DNA from: Deltaproteobacteria bacterium
Lineage (GTDB): Bacteria > Myxococcota > JADLHZ01
DNA length: 64,000 nt
Reading direction: 5' to 3'
Assembly: GCA_020848545.1 (NCBI GenBank)
Contig: JADLHZ010000033.1
Location: 104,742-168,741 of the forward strand
The notes beneath the pieces were generated by a model. It was not told the origin of the DNA. It ran no database searches and was given only the letters and a program-made list of their open reading frames with translations. A program made the position numbers and the translations under genes. How positions within the stretch are numbered: position 1 is the stretch's first letter; each line of letters begins with the position of its first letter. Shown here piece by piece: positions 47,574 to 55,276 of this stretch.

Positions 47574-49154
47574 CTAACGCTCGTGCGGCATGAGCGCGCG
47601 CGGTGCTCTGAAGTACTGCACCGGCGAGTACGCCAGCAAGTTCGACACGCGGCTCGTGTAGACGCACGCATAGTCTCCGACTTGCTCGCCGAAGCGGCTC
47701 GTCTCGTGTCCTTCCTTGAACACCAGGCCCCAATAGCGATTGAAGGTATTCTCGACGAGCGAGTCGAGCTCCAGCGTCCGGTCGAGCGCGCTCTGTAGCA
47801 CGCGCTTCATCTCGTCGCGATCACGGCGCAGATCCTTGGCGTATTGGATCAGCCGCTCGCGCTCGGTCTTCTGCTTCACCGGATCCAAGTTGTCGATCAC
47901 GCGCTCCAACGACACGAGCACGCTCTTGTTGTGCAGGAGCTCCTGATCGAGCAGGCGCCGCCGCTCTTCCAAGGCTTGCAGCTCGTGCAGCTCGCGCTTG
48001 AAGCGGATCGACAGGTTGATCTCCTCTTCGAGCTCGCTGACGATCAACGCCGTGCGCCACAGGCCGGACTTCTTCGTCTTCAAGATGTCGCCGTAGATGT
48101 GATCGCCGACGTAGAGCACTTTTTCGCCCTGGTAGAGGGCCATCTTCTCGAAGTCCTTCAGGTTGCCGCCACAGTAGACGTGGCCGCGCTGCAGCTTGTC
48201 TACGGGCTTCTCCAGCGGCTTGCCTTCCACGCGCGCGTCCTCGGCGATGTTGAGATCGACGAACGGATTCTGCGCCGTGAACCAGTCCGGCTTCTTCGAG
48301 CTGACGACCACGATGTCGAAGTAGTTTCGCCACGACGGGTACTGCGGCATCACGCCGTCCAAGAGGAAGCGCATCATCGGCTCGGTGTAGTTCCACGCCG
48401 AGTTCGTCAGCACGAAGAGCTTCTTTCCGGACGAGCGCATCTTGTGCAGCGTGTGCGCGAGCTCGGGGTCACGCGGGCAGTAGTGCTCGGGGTTCGCGCG
48501 GATGATGTCCTTCAGCGACTCGTCGCGGTGCACCTCGTCGATGCACTCGCGCACGTCCTTGAAGATGCTCTCGTAGTTCGGCTGCGCGCGCTTGCCGGCC
48601 TTCCAGTCGTTGTCGAACATCTCGACGATGTCGGCGTAGAGGCACATCTCGGGCAGCGCGAAGAGCGTGTCGACCAAGTAGTAGCGCGGGTTCGAGAGGC
48701 GGATGTGCTCGCCGCGGTAGATCTTGCGCCGCTCCTCTTTTTCGAGCCCGACGCGGCCGTGATAGCAGCGGCCGACGTGGTTGAAGCGATCGATCTTGAA
48801 GATGTTGCCGAGCTGCTTGTCGACGACGAGGCCGCGGATCACGAACTCGGGATCGTACGCTTTCTCGCGCAGGAGCTCGGGGTAGCCGCGCTTGAAGATC
48901 AGCCGATCGACGGTCAGGCGGTGCGCGAGCGACTCCATGGGCACGCGCAGGTAGCTGAGCAGCGTGTAGTCCATGTCGAAGCCAATCATGTTGATCTGAT
49001 CGAAGCGCAGATCGCGGTTGGCGAAGACTTGCCGGCCGGGCGGCGGTGGCGAGCTCTCCAGGCTGTGGCTCAGGCGCTCGACGTCGAGGGGGCCGCCTTG
49101 GCCGTTCAACTGTCCGTTCAGGATCTTGTCGTTCGGAAACATGACCACGGTCAT
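47574..49154 (-). CDS. HAD-family 5'-nucleotidase (IMP/GMP-specific, cN-II-like)
   Basis: 526 residues. The HAD motif I reads GFDMDYTLLSY (nucleophile and acid/base Asp at about residues 60-62), motif II is KLFVLTNSAW, and motif III/IV is LYVGDHIYGDILKTKKSGLW. The long C-terminal helices with KRELHELQALEERRRLLDQE are usual for the HAD-IG/cytosolic 5'-nucleotidase II group. Such enzymes dephosphorylate IMP or GMP and balance purine pools. It is the last gene of a minus-strand operon and overlaps the preceding NYN gene by four bases (start 49154, previous stop at 49151). Confidence 0.93.
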   Translation of the reverse strand: MTVVMFPNDKILNGQLNGQGGPLDVERLSHSLESSPPPPGRQVFANRDLRFDQINMIGFDMDYTLLSYLRVPMESLAHRLTVDRLIFKRGYPELLREKAYDPEFVIRGLVVDKQLGNIFKIDRFNHVGRCYHGRVGLEKEERRKIYRGEHIRLSNPRYYLVDTLFALPEMCLYADIVEMFDNDWKAGKRAQPNYESIFKDVRECIDEVHRDESLKDIIRANPEHYCPRDPELAHTLHKMRSSGKKLFVLTNSAWNYTEPMMRFLLDGVMPQYPSWRNYFDIVVVSSKKPDWFTAQNPFVDLNIAEDARVEGKPLEKPVDKLQRGHVYCGGNLKDFEKMALYQGEKVLYVGDHIYGDILKTKKSGLWRTALIVSELEEEINLSIRFKRELHELQALEERRRLLDQELLHNKSVLVSLERVIDNLDPVKQKTERERLIQYAKDLRRDRDEMKRVLQSALDRTLELDSLVENTFNRYWGLVFKEGHETSRFGEQVGDYACVYTSRVSNLLAYSPVQYFRAPRALMPHER

Positions 49155-50626
49155 ACGAGGATAGTCTCTCCCAGCGGAATGAAGGCGTCTACTTCTGCCA
49201 CGATCTCCTTGGCCGCGCGGGCCCGGAACATGGCGGCCTCGGTGCGCACCCCGGCGCGGCGCAAGGCACGGACGAGGGGCAGAAAATCGCTGTCACCGCT
49301 CACGATGACCACGCGCTGAAACTGCGCCCGCAGATCCATCACGTCGACGGCGATCTCGACGTCTTGATCGGCCTTTTGCGACCCATCCGGCAGGATCTTC
49401 GGCGTGCGCTTCTTCACTTGCCAGCCGCCGGTCTTCAAGGCGCGCGAGAAGGCGTCGAAGCCGTCGGCCCCGTTGTCGATGACGTAGGCATACAATGAGG
49501 CGGACTCGCCGCCTGCGACCAACGCGTCTCGCAGCGCCGCGAAGTCGATTTTGCGCCCATATAAATGTCGCGCTGCACCGGCCAAGTTGGCGCCGTCGAC
49601 GAAGATCCCGGTCCGCCCCTCCGCGGCGACCCTCCCCGGTCCCTTTTCGGCGCCCTTTTCAACGCGATTCTTCCCCGGTCCCTTTTCGGCGAAATCTTCC
49701 CCGGTCCCTTTTCGCGGCTCGCTCGGCGCCACGAACCCAGGCCCGGCCGACATCAACGCCGCGGCAAGATTCAACTGCGTGCGCAAGAGGCCGATCTCCT
49801 TCGTCAAGGCGTCGCGCTCGGCCTCGAGCAGCTTTACGTGATCGCGATCCTTCTCGCGCTCGCGCACGAACGCGGCCTGCTTCTCCACTCTTCGCAGCTT
49901 GCGCCGCAGCTCGTTGGCCTCACCTGCAGCGACGCTCTCTTCCGCCGGCTTCTTCGCCGACGCTGCCACGCGGAGCTCCCGCTCGAGCGCGCGCGAGGTC
50001 TCGTTCGCGCGCTTGAGCTCCGCCTCGTGCTGTCCGAGCCGCGCCAAGATCGTCGCCCGCTCGCTCTCGAGCGCGAGCACCTTCTCTTCGAGCGAGCCCT
50101 TCTTCTTCTCCGACTGCTCGAACGCCGTCGCCAGCTCGCGCACGTCGTCGGCGATGCCCGCGGCCTCGGCCTTCTTCAGCGTGACCGCGCTCTGGGCCTT
50201 CGCCGCGGCGATCTCCGCGAGGAGCCCCGTGGCTCGCGCGTGCCAGGGCTCGCCGCGCAGGACCGCCAACACGAGCGCCGCGAGCAGGAACTTCGCGCTC
50301 GATCGCCGCTGCGTGAGGTACGGCGCCAGCTCCTCGCGCCACGTCGCGTCGGCGAAGGTGTCGAGCTTCTGCCGCTCGAGGCTCGTCGCCTGCATGATCA
50401 TCTTCCCGAGCGCGCGCCGCACTTGCTTGTCCTTCGCTGCGAACGCCACGAGCGCGTGGCCGAGCTCTTCGCGCGGGCGGCTCGAGGTCTCGATGGCGCC
50501 GCCCTTGGCGATGCGCCGCACCTCGGCGTCGAGCACGGGCCGATCGACGCTGTGGGCGATGCAGGCCACGATCTGCTCGGCGTCGCCGAGGGCGAGGAGC
50601 GTCGCGATGTCGAGGGTGTCACTCAC
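49151..50626 (-). CDS. Helical protein with C-terminal NYN (LabA-like PIN) domain
   Basis: 491 residues from a GTG at 50626, which overlaps the stop of the preceding aminotransferase gene by GTGA; a longer frame upstream is the shadow of that gene. Residues 1-130 are helical, residues about 140-300 are coiled coil (SEKKKGSLEEKVLALESERATILARL and following). A low-complexity hinge, RKGTGEDFAEKGPGKNRVEKG, is made of three copies of the 17-bp repeat. Residues about 335-491 are an NYN domain: GIFVDGANLAGAARHLYG (first Asp), QKADQDVEIAVDVMD (KxxDV acidic pair) and VIVSGDSDFLPLVRALRRAGV. NYN domains are PIN-fold RNA nucleases. The role is probably RNA processing or decay. Confidence 0.9.
   Translation of the reverse strand: MSDTLDIATLLALGDAEQIVACIAHSVDRPVLDAEVRRIAKGGAIETSSRPREELGHALVAFAAKDKQVRRALGKMIMQATSLERQKLDTFADATWREELAPYLTQRRSSAKFLLAALVLAVLRGEPWHARATGLLAEIAAAKAQSAVTLKKAEAAGIADDVRELATAFEQSEKKKGSLEEKVLALESERATILARLGQHEAELKRANETSRALERELRVAASAKKPAEESVAAGEANELRRKLRRVEKQAAFVREREKDRDHVKLLEAERDALTKEIGLLRTQLNLAAALMSAGPGFVAPSEPRKGTGEDFAEKGPGKNRVEKGAEKGPGRVAAEGRTGIFVDGANLAGAARHLYGRKIDFAALRDALVAGGESASLYAYVIDNGADGFDAFSRALKTGGWQVKKRTPKILPDGSQKADQDVEIAVDVMDLRAQFQRVVIVSGDSDFLPLVRALRRAGVRTEAAMFRARAAKEIVAEVDAFIPLGETILV
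49633..49714 (-). repeat. Three exact copies of the 17-bp dispersed repeat
   Basis: The complement of CGAAAAGGGACCGGGGA occurs at 49633-49649, 49672-49688 and 49698-49714 with partial units between. All lie in the NYN gene. In that gene's sense they are read in more than one frame (RKGTGED once, EKGPG twice). Confidence 0.85.
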
Positions 50627-51471
50627 CTTGCTTGCCGCTCGATCGCTTGCTCGACGAGGCCTCGGTACGCGTGAAAGAGCGCACGCGTCACGGCGCCGTC
50701 GCCAAGAAGGCGCTTCTTGCCGAAGTGGCTCACGTGCTGGAAGCCGACGATCGCCGAGGTGACGAAGGCTTCGTCGCACGCGAGCACGTCCTTCACCGCG
50801 AACGCGCGCTCGACGACCCGGAAGCCGAGCTTCTTGGCGAGGCGAAACACCTGCTCGCGCGTCGTGCCTGCGAGGATCGTGCCGTCGGCGGGCGGCGTCG
50901 CGAGCACCCGGCGCTTGGCGATGAACAGGTTGCCGGCGCTCGTTTCGTAGACGCGCTCTTTGCCGGCGCAGAACGCCACGTCGTCGAAGCCTGCGGCTGC
51001 GCGCGCGAGGCACGCCGCGGCGAACGCGTAGTTGCCGTGCTTCGCCGCAAAGACGCCGCTTTTCGCCGCCCGCGGAGCATCGACCACCGCGAGCCGCACC
51101 CGCGCCGGCGGCTCCTGCGCAGCGATCACGTGCAAGCTCGCGTATGTCGCCGGGACAGACTGCCGCCTGAGCCCGCGCCCCTCGCCGCGGCTGAGCGTCA
51201 CCCGGAGCACGCCGTTCTCGACGCGCGGCATGCCGGCGACGGCGGCGTCGGCCTCGCCGAGCAAGCGAGCTCTCGCAGGAAAGCCGAGCAGCGCGAGCGA
51301 GCGCGCGAGCCGCGTGCGATGCGCGCGCCAAAAGAGCGCCACCCCGCGCTCGACCCGCAAGGTCTCGAACGCCGTGTCGCCGTAGAGGACCGCGCGATCA
51401 TCGAGCGCCAGGCGCACGTCGCCGAACGCGCGCCACGACTCTGCAGCGTACGCGAAGCGATCCGGCGTCAT
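50623..51471 (-). CDS. Class IV aminotransferase, PabC/branched-chain-type
   Basis: 282 residues from the ATG at 51471, overlapping the GT9 gene's stop (ATGA). The fold-type IV pattern is present: DTAFETLRVERG, KHGNYAFAAA (the PLP Lys position of this class is in this region), GKERVYETSAGNLFIAK and TPPADGTILAGTTR. Best reading is 4-amino-4-deoxychorismate lyase (folate pathway) or a D-amino-acid/branched-chain aminotransferase; the sequence alone does not separate these. It lies between a GT9 gene and an NYN gene in an overlapping operon. Confidence 0.88.
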   Translation of the reverse strand: MTPDRFAYAAESWRAFGDVRLALDDRAVLYGDTAFETLRVERGVALFWRAHRTRLARSLALLGFPARARLLGEADAAVAGMPRVENGVLRVTLSRGEGRGLRRQSVPATYASLHVIAAQEPPARVRLAVVDAPRAAKSGVFAAKHGNYAFAAACLARAAAGFDDVAFCAGKERVYETSAGNLFIAKRRVLATPPADGTILAGTTREQVFRLAKKLGFRVVERAFAVKDVLACDEAFVTSAIVGFQHVSHFGKKRLLGDGAVTRALFHAYRGLVEQAIERQAR

Positions 51472-52556
51472 CGCGACTCGGCGGCGCCCGCTCGCGCCGG
51501 CAGGGCCAGCATCTGCTCGATCCCGCGCTCGATGCGGTCGGCGCCGACGCCGGAGAAGTAGTCGACGTCTTTGCCACGAAAGCTGTGCTGGCCGGCGTAG
51601 CGCTCGTCGCGCACGACGACCGCCGGGGCGAACATCGGGCCGTAGAGCTCGGGCGCCGATGGTCCGAAGACGCAGGTCGTCGGCAATTCCAACATGTCGG
51701 CGACGTGCATCGGCGCGCTGTCGGCGCAGAAGATGCCAGCGGCGCCCGCGATCACCGCGAAGAGCGGCTTCAGCGTGAGGTCGACGCTCACCGGGATTCT
51801 GAGCTCGTGGCCGAGCGCTTCGAGCCAACCGCGCTCGCTCGGACCCCCGACGAGCAAGAGCGCAACTCCGGCGCGGCGCAACGCGCGAACGCCGGCCTCG
51901 ATGAGCCGATGCGGCAAGCTGCGTCGTGGCCAGCGCGAGCCTGGCGCGATGACGACATAGGGAGCGCGCACGTCGAGCGCGACGAGCCGCTCGGCCGCTG
52001 AGCGCCACGCCGCGCCGGTGATGTGCGGTGCGCAAGCGGACAGCGGCGGCATCGCCCGATCCGAGGAGAGCACGCTGAGCAAGTTGCCGTGTTGCTGGAC
52101 GACGTTGCTCATCGGCTTGCACGGGACCCGAAAGTCGAACGCGAGCGGGCTCATCTCCTGCCAGTTTGCGCGGACGATGGCATGCGGCGCGGCCGTCGCC
52201 ACGGTCCACACCGCGCTTCGCAAGAGGTTCTGAAAGTCGACGACGAGATCGTAACGCTCCGCGCGCAGGCGCGACCACATCGCGCGCGCAGCCTTCGTCT
52301 TCAACCGGCGCAGCTCGGCCATGATCTGCTGGCGCGGCACGACGATGATGTCATCGAGCGAGGGCAGCTCGCTCACGACGTCGGCGGCGCCCTCCTCCAC
52401 CAGGTGATGGATCGTGGCGTTTGGCAGCAAGCGGCGCAGCGCCGCGATCGCCGGCAGCGTCGTCAGCACGTCGCCGACGGCGCCGAGGCGGATCGTCAGC
52501 ACGCGCTGCGGCGTCTCGCCGGTCCGCGCGAAGTAGAGGGAGCTCTCAGCGCTCAC
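51468..52556 (-). CDS. GT9 glycosyltransferase, heptosyltransferase-like
   Basis: 362 residues from the GTG at 52556, which overlaps the preceding stop codon (GTGA); a longer ATG start at 52595 would reach into that gene. The pattern VLTIRLGAVGDVLTTLPAIAALRR at the N-terminus, VIAPGSRWPRRSLP in the middle and LLVGGPSERGWLEAL, then FCADSAPMHVADMLELPTTCVFGPS identify the GT9 (ADP-heptose:LPS heptosyltransferase) family. It works on the cytosolic side of the inner membrane in LPS core or other surface glycan assembly. Confidence 0.92.
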   Translation of the reverse strand: MSAESSLYFARTGETPQRVLTIRLGAVGDVLTTLPAIAALRRLLPNATIHHLVEEGAADVVSELPSLDDIIVVPRQQIMAELRRLKTKAARAMWSRLRAERYDLVVDFQNLLRSAVWTVATAAPHAIVRANWQEMSPLAFDFRVPCKPMSNVVQQHGNLLSVLSSDRAMPPLSACAPHITGAAWRSAAERLVALDVRAPYVVIAPGSRWPRRSLPHRLIEAGVRALRRAGVALLLVGGPSERGWLEALGHELRIPVSVDLTLKPLFAVIAGAAGIFCADSAPMHVADMLELPTTCVFGPSAPELYGPMFAPAVVVRDERYAGQHSFRGKDVDYFSGVGADRIERGIEQMLALPARAGAAESR

Positions 52557-53722
52557 CCGGCGAGCTCCTCGAGCGCGTCCTCGATCTCGCGCCAAAGGTC
52601 CTCGACGTCCTCGATCCCGACCGAGAGGCGCAGCATGCGGTGCGTGATGCCGAGCCGCTCGCGATCTTCCTTCTTGAGGGATCGGTGCGAGCTGAGCGCA
52701 GGATGGTTCACCGTGGTCCCCGTGCCGCCAAGGCTGGTGACGAGCGGGATGTGCTCGAGCCCGGACACGAAGCGCCGCGCGACCTCGCGTTCATCACCGT
52801 GCGGCGCGAGCACCAGGGTGACGACGGCGCCCCCGCGGCCAGAGAACGCATCGTCCGGATAGAACACCTGCTCGATCGCGGTGTGCTCACGCAGGCGCGC
52901 TGCCAAGGTCTTCGCGTTGCTGCACTGGCGATCCATCCGCAGCGCCAAGGTCTTCAAGCCGCGCAAGACGAGCCACGCGGCGAACGGATCCATCGTCGCG
53001 CCGAGCAGGATCGCCTGCGTGAAGATCTCCTTCATCGTCTCGTGGTCGCCGAGCGCGATGCCACCGACCACGTCCGAGTGGCCGCCCAAGTACTTCGTGG
53101 CCGAGTGGACGACGACGTCGGCGCCGAGCGCGATAGGCCTACAGAGCAGCGGCGTCGCGAAGGTGTTGTCGATGATCAGCTTGCAGGCGCGCTCTTTGGC
53201 CAGCGCCGAGAGCATCGTCACGTTGGCGACTTGCAAGGTGGGGTTGCTCAGGGTCTCGGCGACGATGAGGCGCGTGCCGGGCCGCAGTGCGCGCTCGACC
53301 GCCCGTTGCTCGCCGCAGTCGACGAAGCTCGCCTTCACGCCGAAACGTCCAAACAGCTGCGTCAGCGACGCGTAGGTCACGCCGTAGATCTGTTCAGCAC
53401 AGACGACGTGGTCGCCCGCGCGAAGGATGCCAGCGAAGACCGCCGTCATTGCCGCCATGCCCGACGCAAAGGCGATGCCGCGCTCGGCGCCTTCCATCAG
53501 GCAAAGCTCGCGCTCGAGCGCCGCGTTCGTCGGATTCGAGACGCGCGTGTAGGTGTGCGCTTTCAGATCGCCGGCGTAGATCGCTTCCAGCGTCTCGAGA
53601 TCGTCGAGCTCGAACGCCGAGCTCTGCACGATCGGCATCGACGTTGGGCGCGTCTTCTCCACGCCTTCGCGTTCATGGCCAGCGCGGGCGCAGCGCGTAA
53701 ACAGGTTGTCGTCACCGCTCAT
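52553..53722 (-). CDS. PLP-dependent cystathionine gamma-synthase/methionine gamma-lyase family enzyme
   Basis: 389 residues from ATG 53722; a longer frame to 53767 adds 15 residues and cannot be excluded. The active-site region SATKYLGGHSDVVGG supplies the PLP Lys, and TYTRVSNPTNAALERELCLMEGAERGIAFASGMAA and IDNTFATPLLCRPIALGADVVVHS are typical of Cys/Met metabolism enzymes. The late HPALSSHRSLKKEDRERLGITHRMLRLSVGIEDVEDL is also characteristic. The exact reaction (gamma-synthase, gamma-lyase or O-acetylhomoserine sulfhydrylase) cannot be fixed by eye. It is the first gene of the overlapping minus-strand operon. Confidence 0.93.
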   Translation of the reverse strand: MSGDDNLFTRCARAGHEREGVEKTRPTSMPIVQSSAFELDDLETLEAIYAGDLKAHTYTRVSNPTNAALERELCLMEGAERGIAFASGMAAMTAVFAGILRAGDHVVCAEQIYGVTYASLTQLFGRFGVKASFVDCGEQRAVERALRPGTRLIVAETLSNPTLQVANVTMLSALAKERACKLIIDNTFATPLLCRPIALGADVVVHSATKYLGGHSDVVGGIALGDHETMKEIFTQAILLGATMDPFAAWLVLRGLKTLALRMDRQCSNAKTLAARLREHTAIEQVFYPDDAFSGRGGAVVTLVLAPHGDEREVARRFVSGLEHIPLVTSLGGTGTTVNHPALSSHRSLKKEDRERLGITHRMLRLSVGIEDVEDLWREIEDALEELAG

Positions 53723-53818
53723 GGCAGGATCATCCGTAGACGCGCGTAGCGTAGGATCCTGCGGCAAACAAGCGACCTATTGACCGTGATCGCCGCTTCG
53801 TGCGCTTTCCCTCCGGTC

Positions 53819-54412
53819 GTGACTCCGCGTCGCACCCCGCGCCTGCTCTTCGTGCTGGTATGGCTCGCCGCCTGTGCCGGTCGGGCCAAGGCGCCGCCCG
53901 TCGCGTCGGCCCCCGTCGCGAGTAGCGCACCCGTCGTCGAGCCGAAGGTGCTCGGGCGTTCATGCGCGGAAGCCCTCGGCGATGAGCGCGCGCTCCCGCA
54001 GAACGAGCAGCTCGCGCTGACGCACGATCGCGCCCTGCTCGCCGCCCTCGCGGGATGCGAGCGCTACCTCTTCGAGCGCGGCGGAAAGAAACTGCGCGAC
54101 GCGGCGGGCGATGCGCTGCCACTCTACGCCATCCCCGACGCTGCCCTCGCTGATCTGCCGCCGGTCGAGGTGCAGAGCTACATCTCGCTCTTGAACCGCT
54201 TCGCCCTCCTCGGCGACCTGCGACGACAGCTGCACTACGGACCGCGGCTGCGCGCCTGGTTCGATCGCATCGCGGCCGGCAAGGACTGCGATGCGCTCAC
54301 GCGCGAGGCCGTCATCTACTTCTCTGCCACGCCCGAGAGCCTCGGCGGCAGCACGGCGACGGCGCAGAAGCTCGGCGCCCGTTGTCCGGAGCCCCGCGCG
54401 TCACCACCTTGA
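53819..54412 (+). CDS. Small putative lipoprotein
   Basis: 197 residues from the GTG at 53819, preferred because it gives a compact lipoprotein signal: PRRTPRLLFVLVWLAAC, lipobox LAAC. In-frame TTG (53780) and GTG (53786) starts also exist and would add a hydrophobic but unusual leader; no ribosome site decides. The mature part begins with an Ala/Pro/Val-rich linker and then a helical domain with two Cys (RSCAEALGD, LAGCERYLF) and DCDALTREAVIYF near the end. I do not recognise the family. The upstream neighbour runs away on the other strand, so the promoter must lie in the short gap. Confidence 0.65.
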   Translation: MTPRRTPRLLFVLVWLAACAGRAKAPPVASAPVASSAPVVEPKVLGRSCAEALGDERALPQNEQLALTHDRALLAALAGCERYLFERGGKKLRDAAGDALPLYAIPDAALADLPPVEVQSYISLLNRFALLGDLRRQLHYGPRLRAWFDRIAAGKDCDALTREAVIYFSATPESLGGSTATAQKLGARCPEPRASPP

Positions 54413-54442
54413 CCCTCGCCGCCGCCTCTGTTTTCTGGCGCC

Positions 54443-55270
54443 ATGATCAGCGAAGGCAAGATCGCGAGCAAAGACGGCACCCAGCTCTACTACCGTCGCC
54501 ACACGCCGAGCGGGCCGCCGAAGGGCCGGCTGATGATCGTCCACGGCTACGGCGAGCACTCGGGCCGCTACCTCGAGCTCTTGGAAGCGCTGGCGGCGGC
54601 CGGCATCGACGCCCTCGCGCCGGATCTGCGCGGTCACGGGCGCTCAGACGGCGCTCGCGCGCACATCATGCGCTTTGGCGAATACCTGGAAGACTGTCGC
54701 GCGACCTACCATCTCCTCGCCGGCGGCTCAGGCGAAAAGGTGATCGTGCTCGGTCACTCGATGGGCGGGCTCGTCGCGACCTGCTTCGTGCTTGCCGAGC
54801 CGCAGGTGTGTAAAGCGCTGATCCTGAGCGGCCCGCTGTTCAAGCGCGCGCTGAAGTCGAACCCGTTGAAGATCGCCGCTGGTCACCTGTTCAGCAAGGT
54901 CGTACCGAAGCTCGCGCTCCCGTCGGGCATCACCGGCGACATGGTCACGCACGATCCGAAGGAGATCGAAGCGTACAACAACGATCCCTTGCTCATCTCG
55001 AACGTCCGCGCGCGCTGGTTCACCGAGATGGAAACGGCGCTCGCCGGCGTGCCCGGACGGATCGGCGCGCTCAATGTGCCGCTCATCGTGTTTCACGGCG
55101 AGCTCGATGCGATCGCGTCGATCGAGCAGGCGCGGCTCGTCTTCGACCGCGCCGGATCGAAGGACAAGAAGTTCGTCGCCTTGCCCGGCATGCGCCACGA
55201 GCCGCTGCACGAGGTCGAGCGCGCGCGGATCGTGAAGGACATCGTCGCGTGGACCGTCGAGCGCGCATGA
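54443..55270 (+). CDS. Monoacylglycerol-lipase-like alpha/beta hydrolase
   Basis: 275 residues, no signal peptide. MIVHGYGEHSGRY is the oxyanion-hole loop (HGxGEHxxRY), DLRGHGRSDG and VLGHSMGGLVA (nucleophile Ser in GHSMG at about residue 108) are diagnostic of the lysophospholipase/monoacylglycerol lipase group, with D of HGELDAIAS and H of MRHEPLHE completing the triad. It hydrolyses monoacylglycerols or lysophospholipids in the cytosol. It stands 30 bases after the small lipoprotein on the same strand. Confidence 0.95.
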   Translation: MISEGKIASKDGTQLYYRRHTPSGPPKGRLMIVHGYGEHSGRYLELLEALAAAGIDALAPDLRGHGRSDGARAHIMRFGEYLEDCRATYHLLAGGSGEKVIVLGHSMGGLVATCFVLAEPQVCKALILSGPLFKRALKSNPLKIAAGHLFSKVVPKLALPSGITGDMVTHDPKEIEAYNNDPLLISNVRARWFTEMETALAGVPGRIGALNVPLIVFHGELDAIASIEQARLVFDRAGSKDKKFVALPGMRHEPLHEVERARIVKDIVAWTVERA

Positions 55271-55276
55271 AACAGG

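Noticed and set aside
50627..51331. N-terminal extension of the NYN gene to 51331
   Set aside because: It is the antisense-free frame-shift shadow of the aminotransferase gene; GTGA overlap at 50626 is the natural start.
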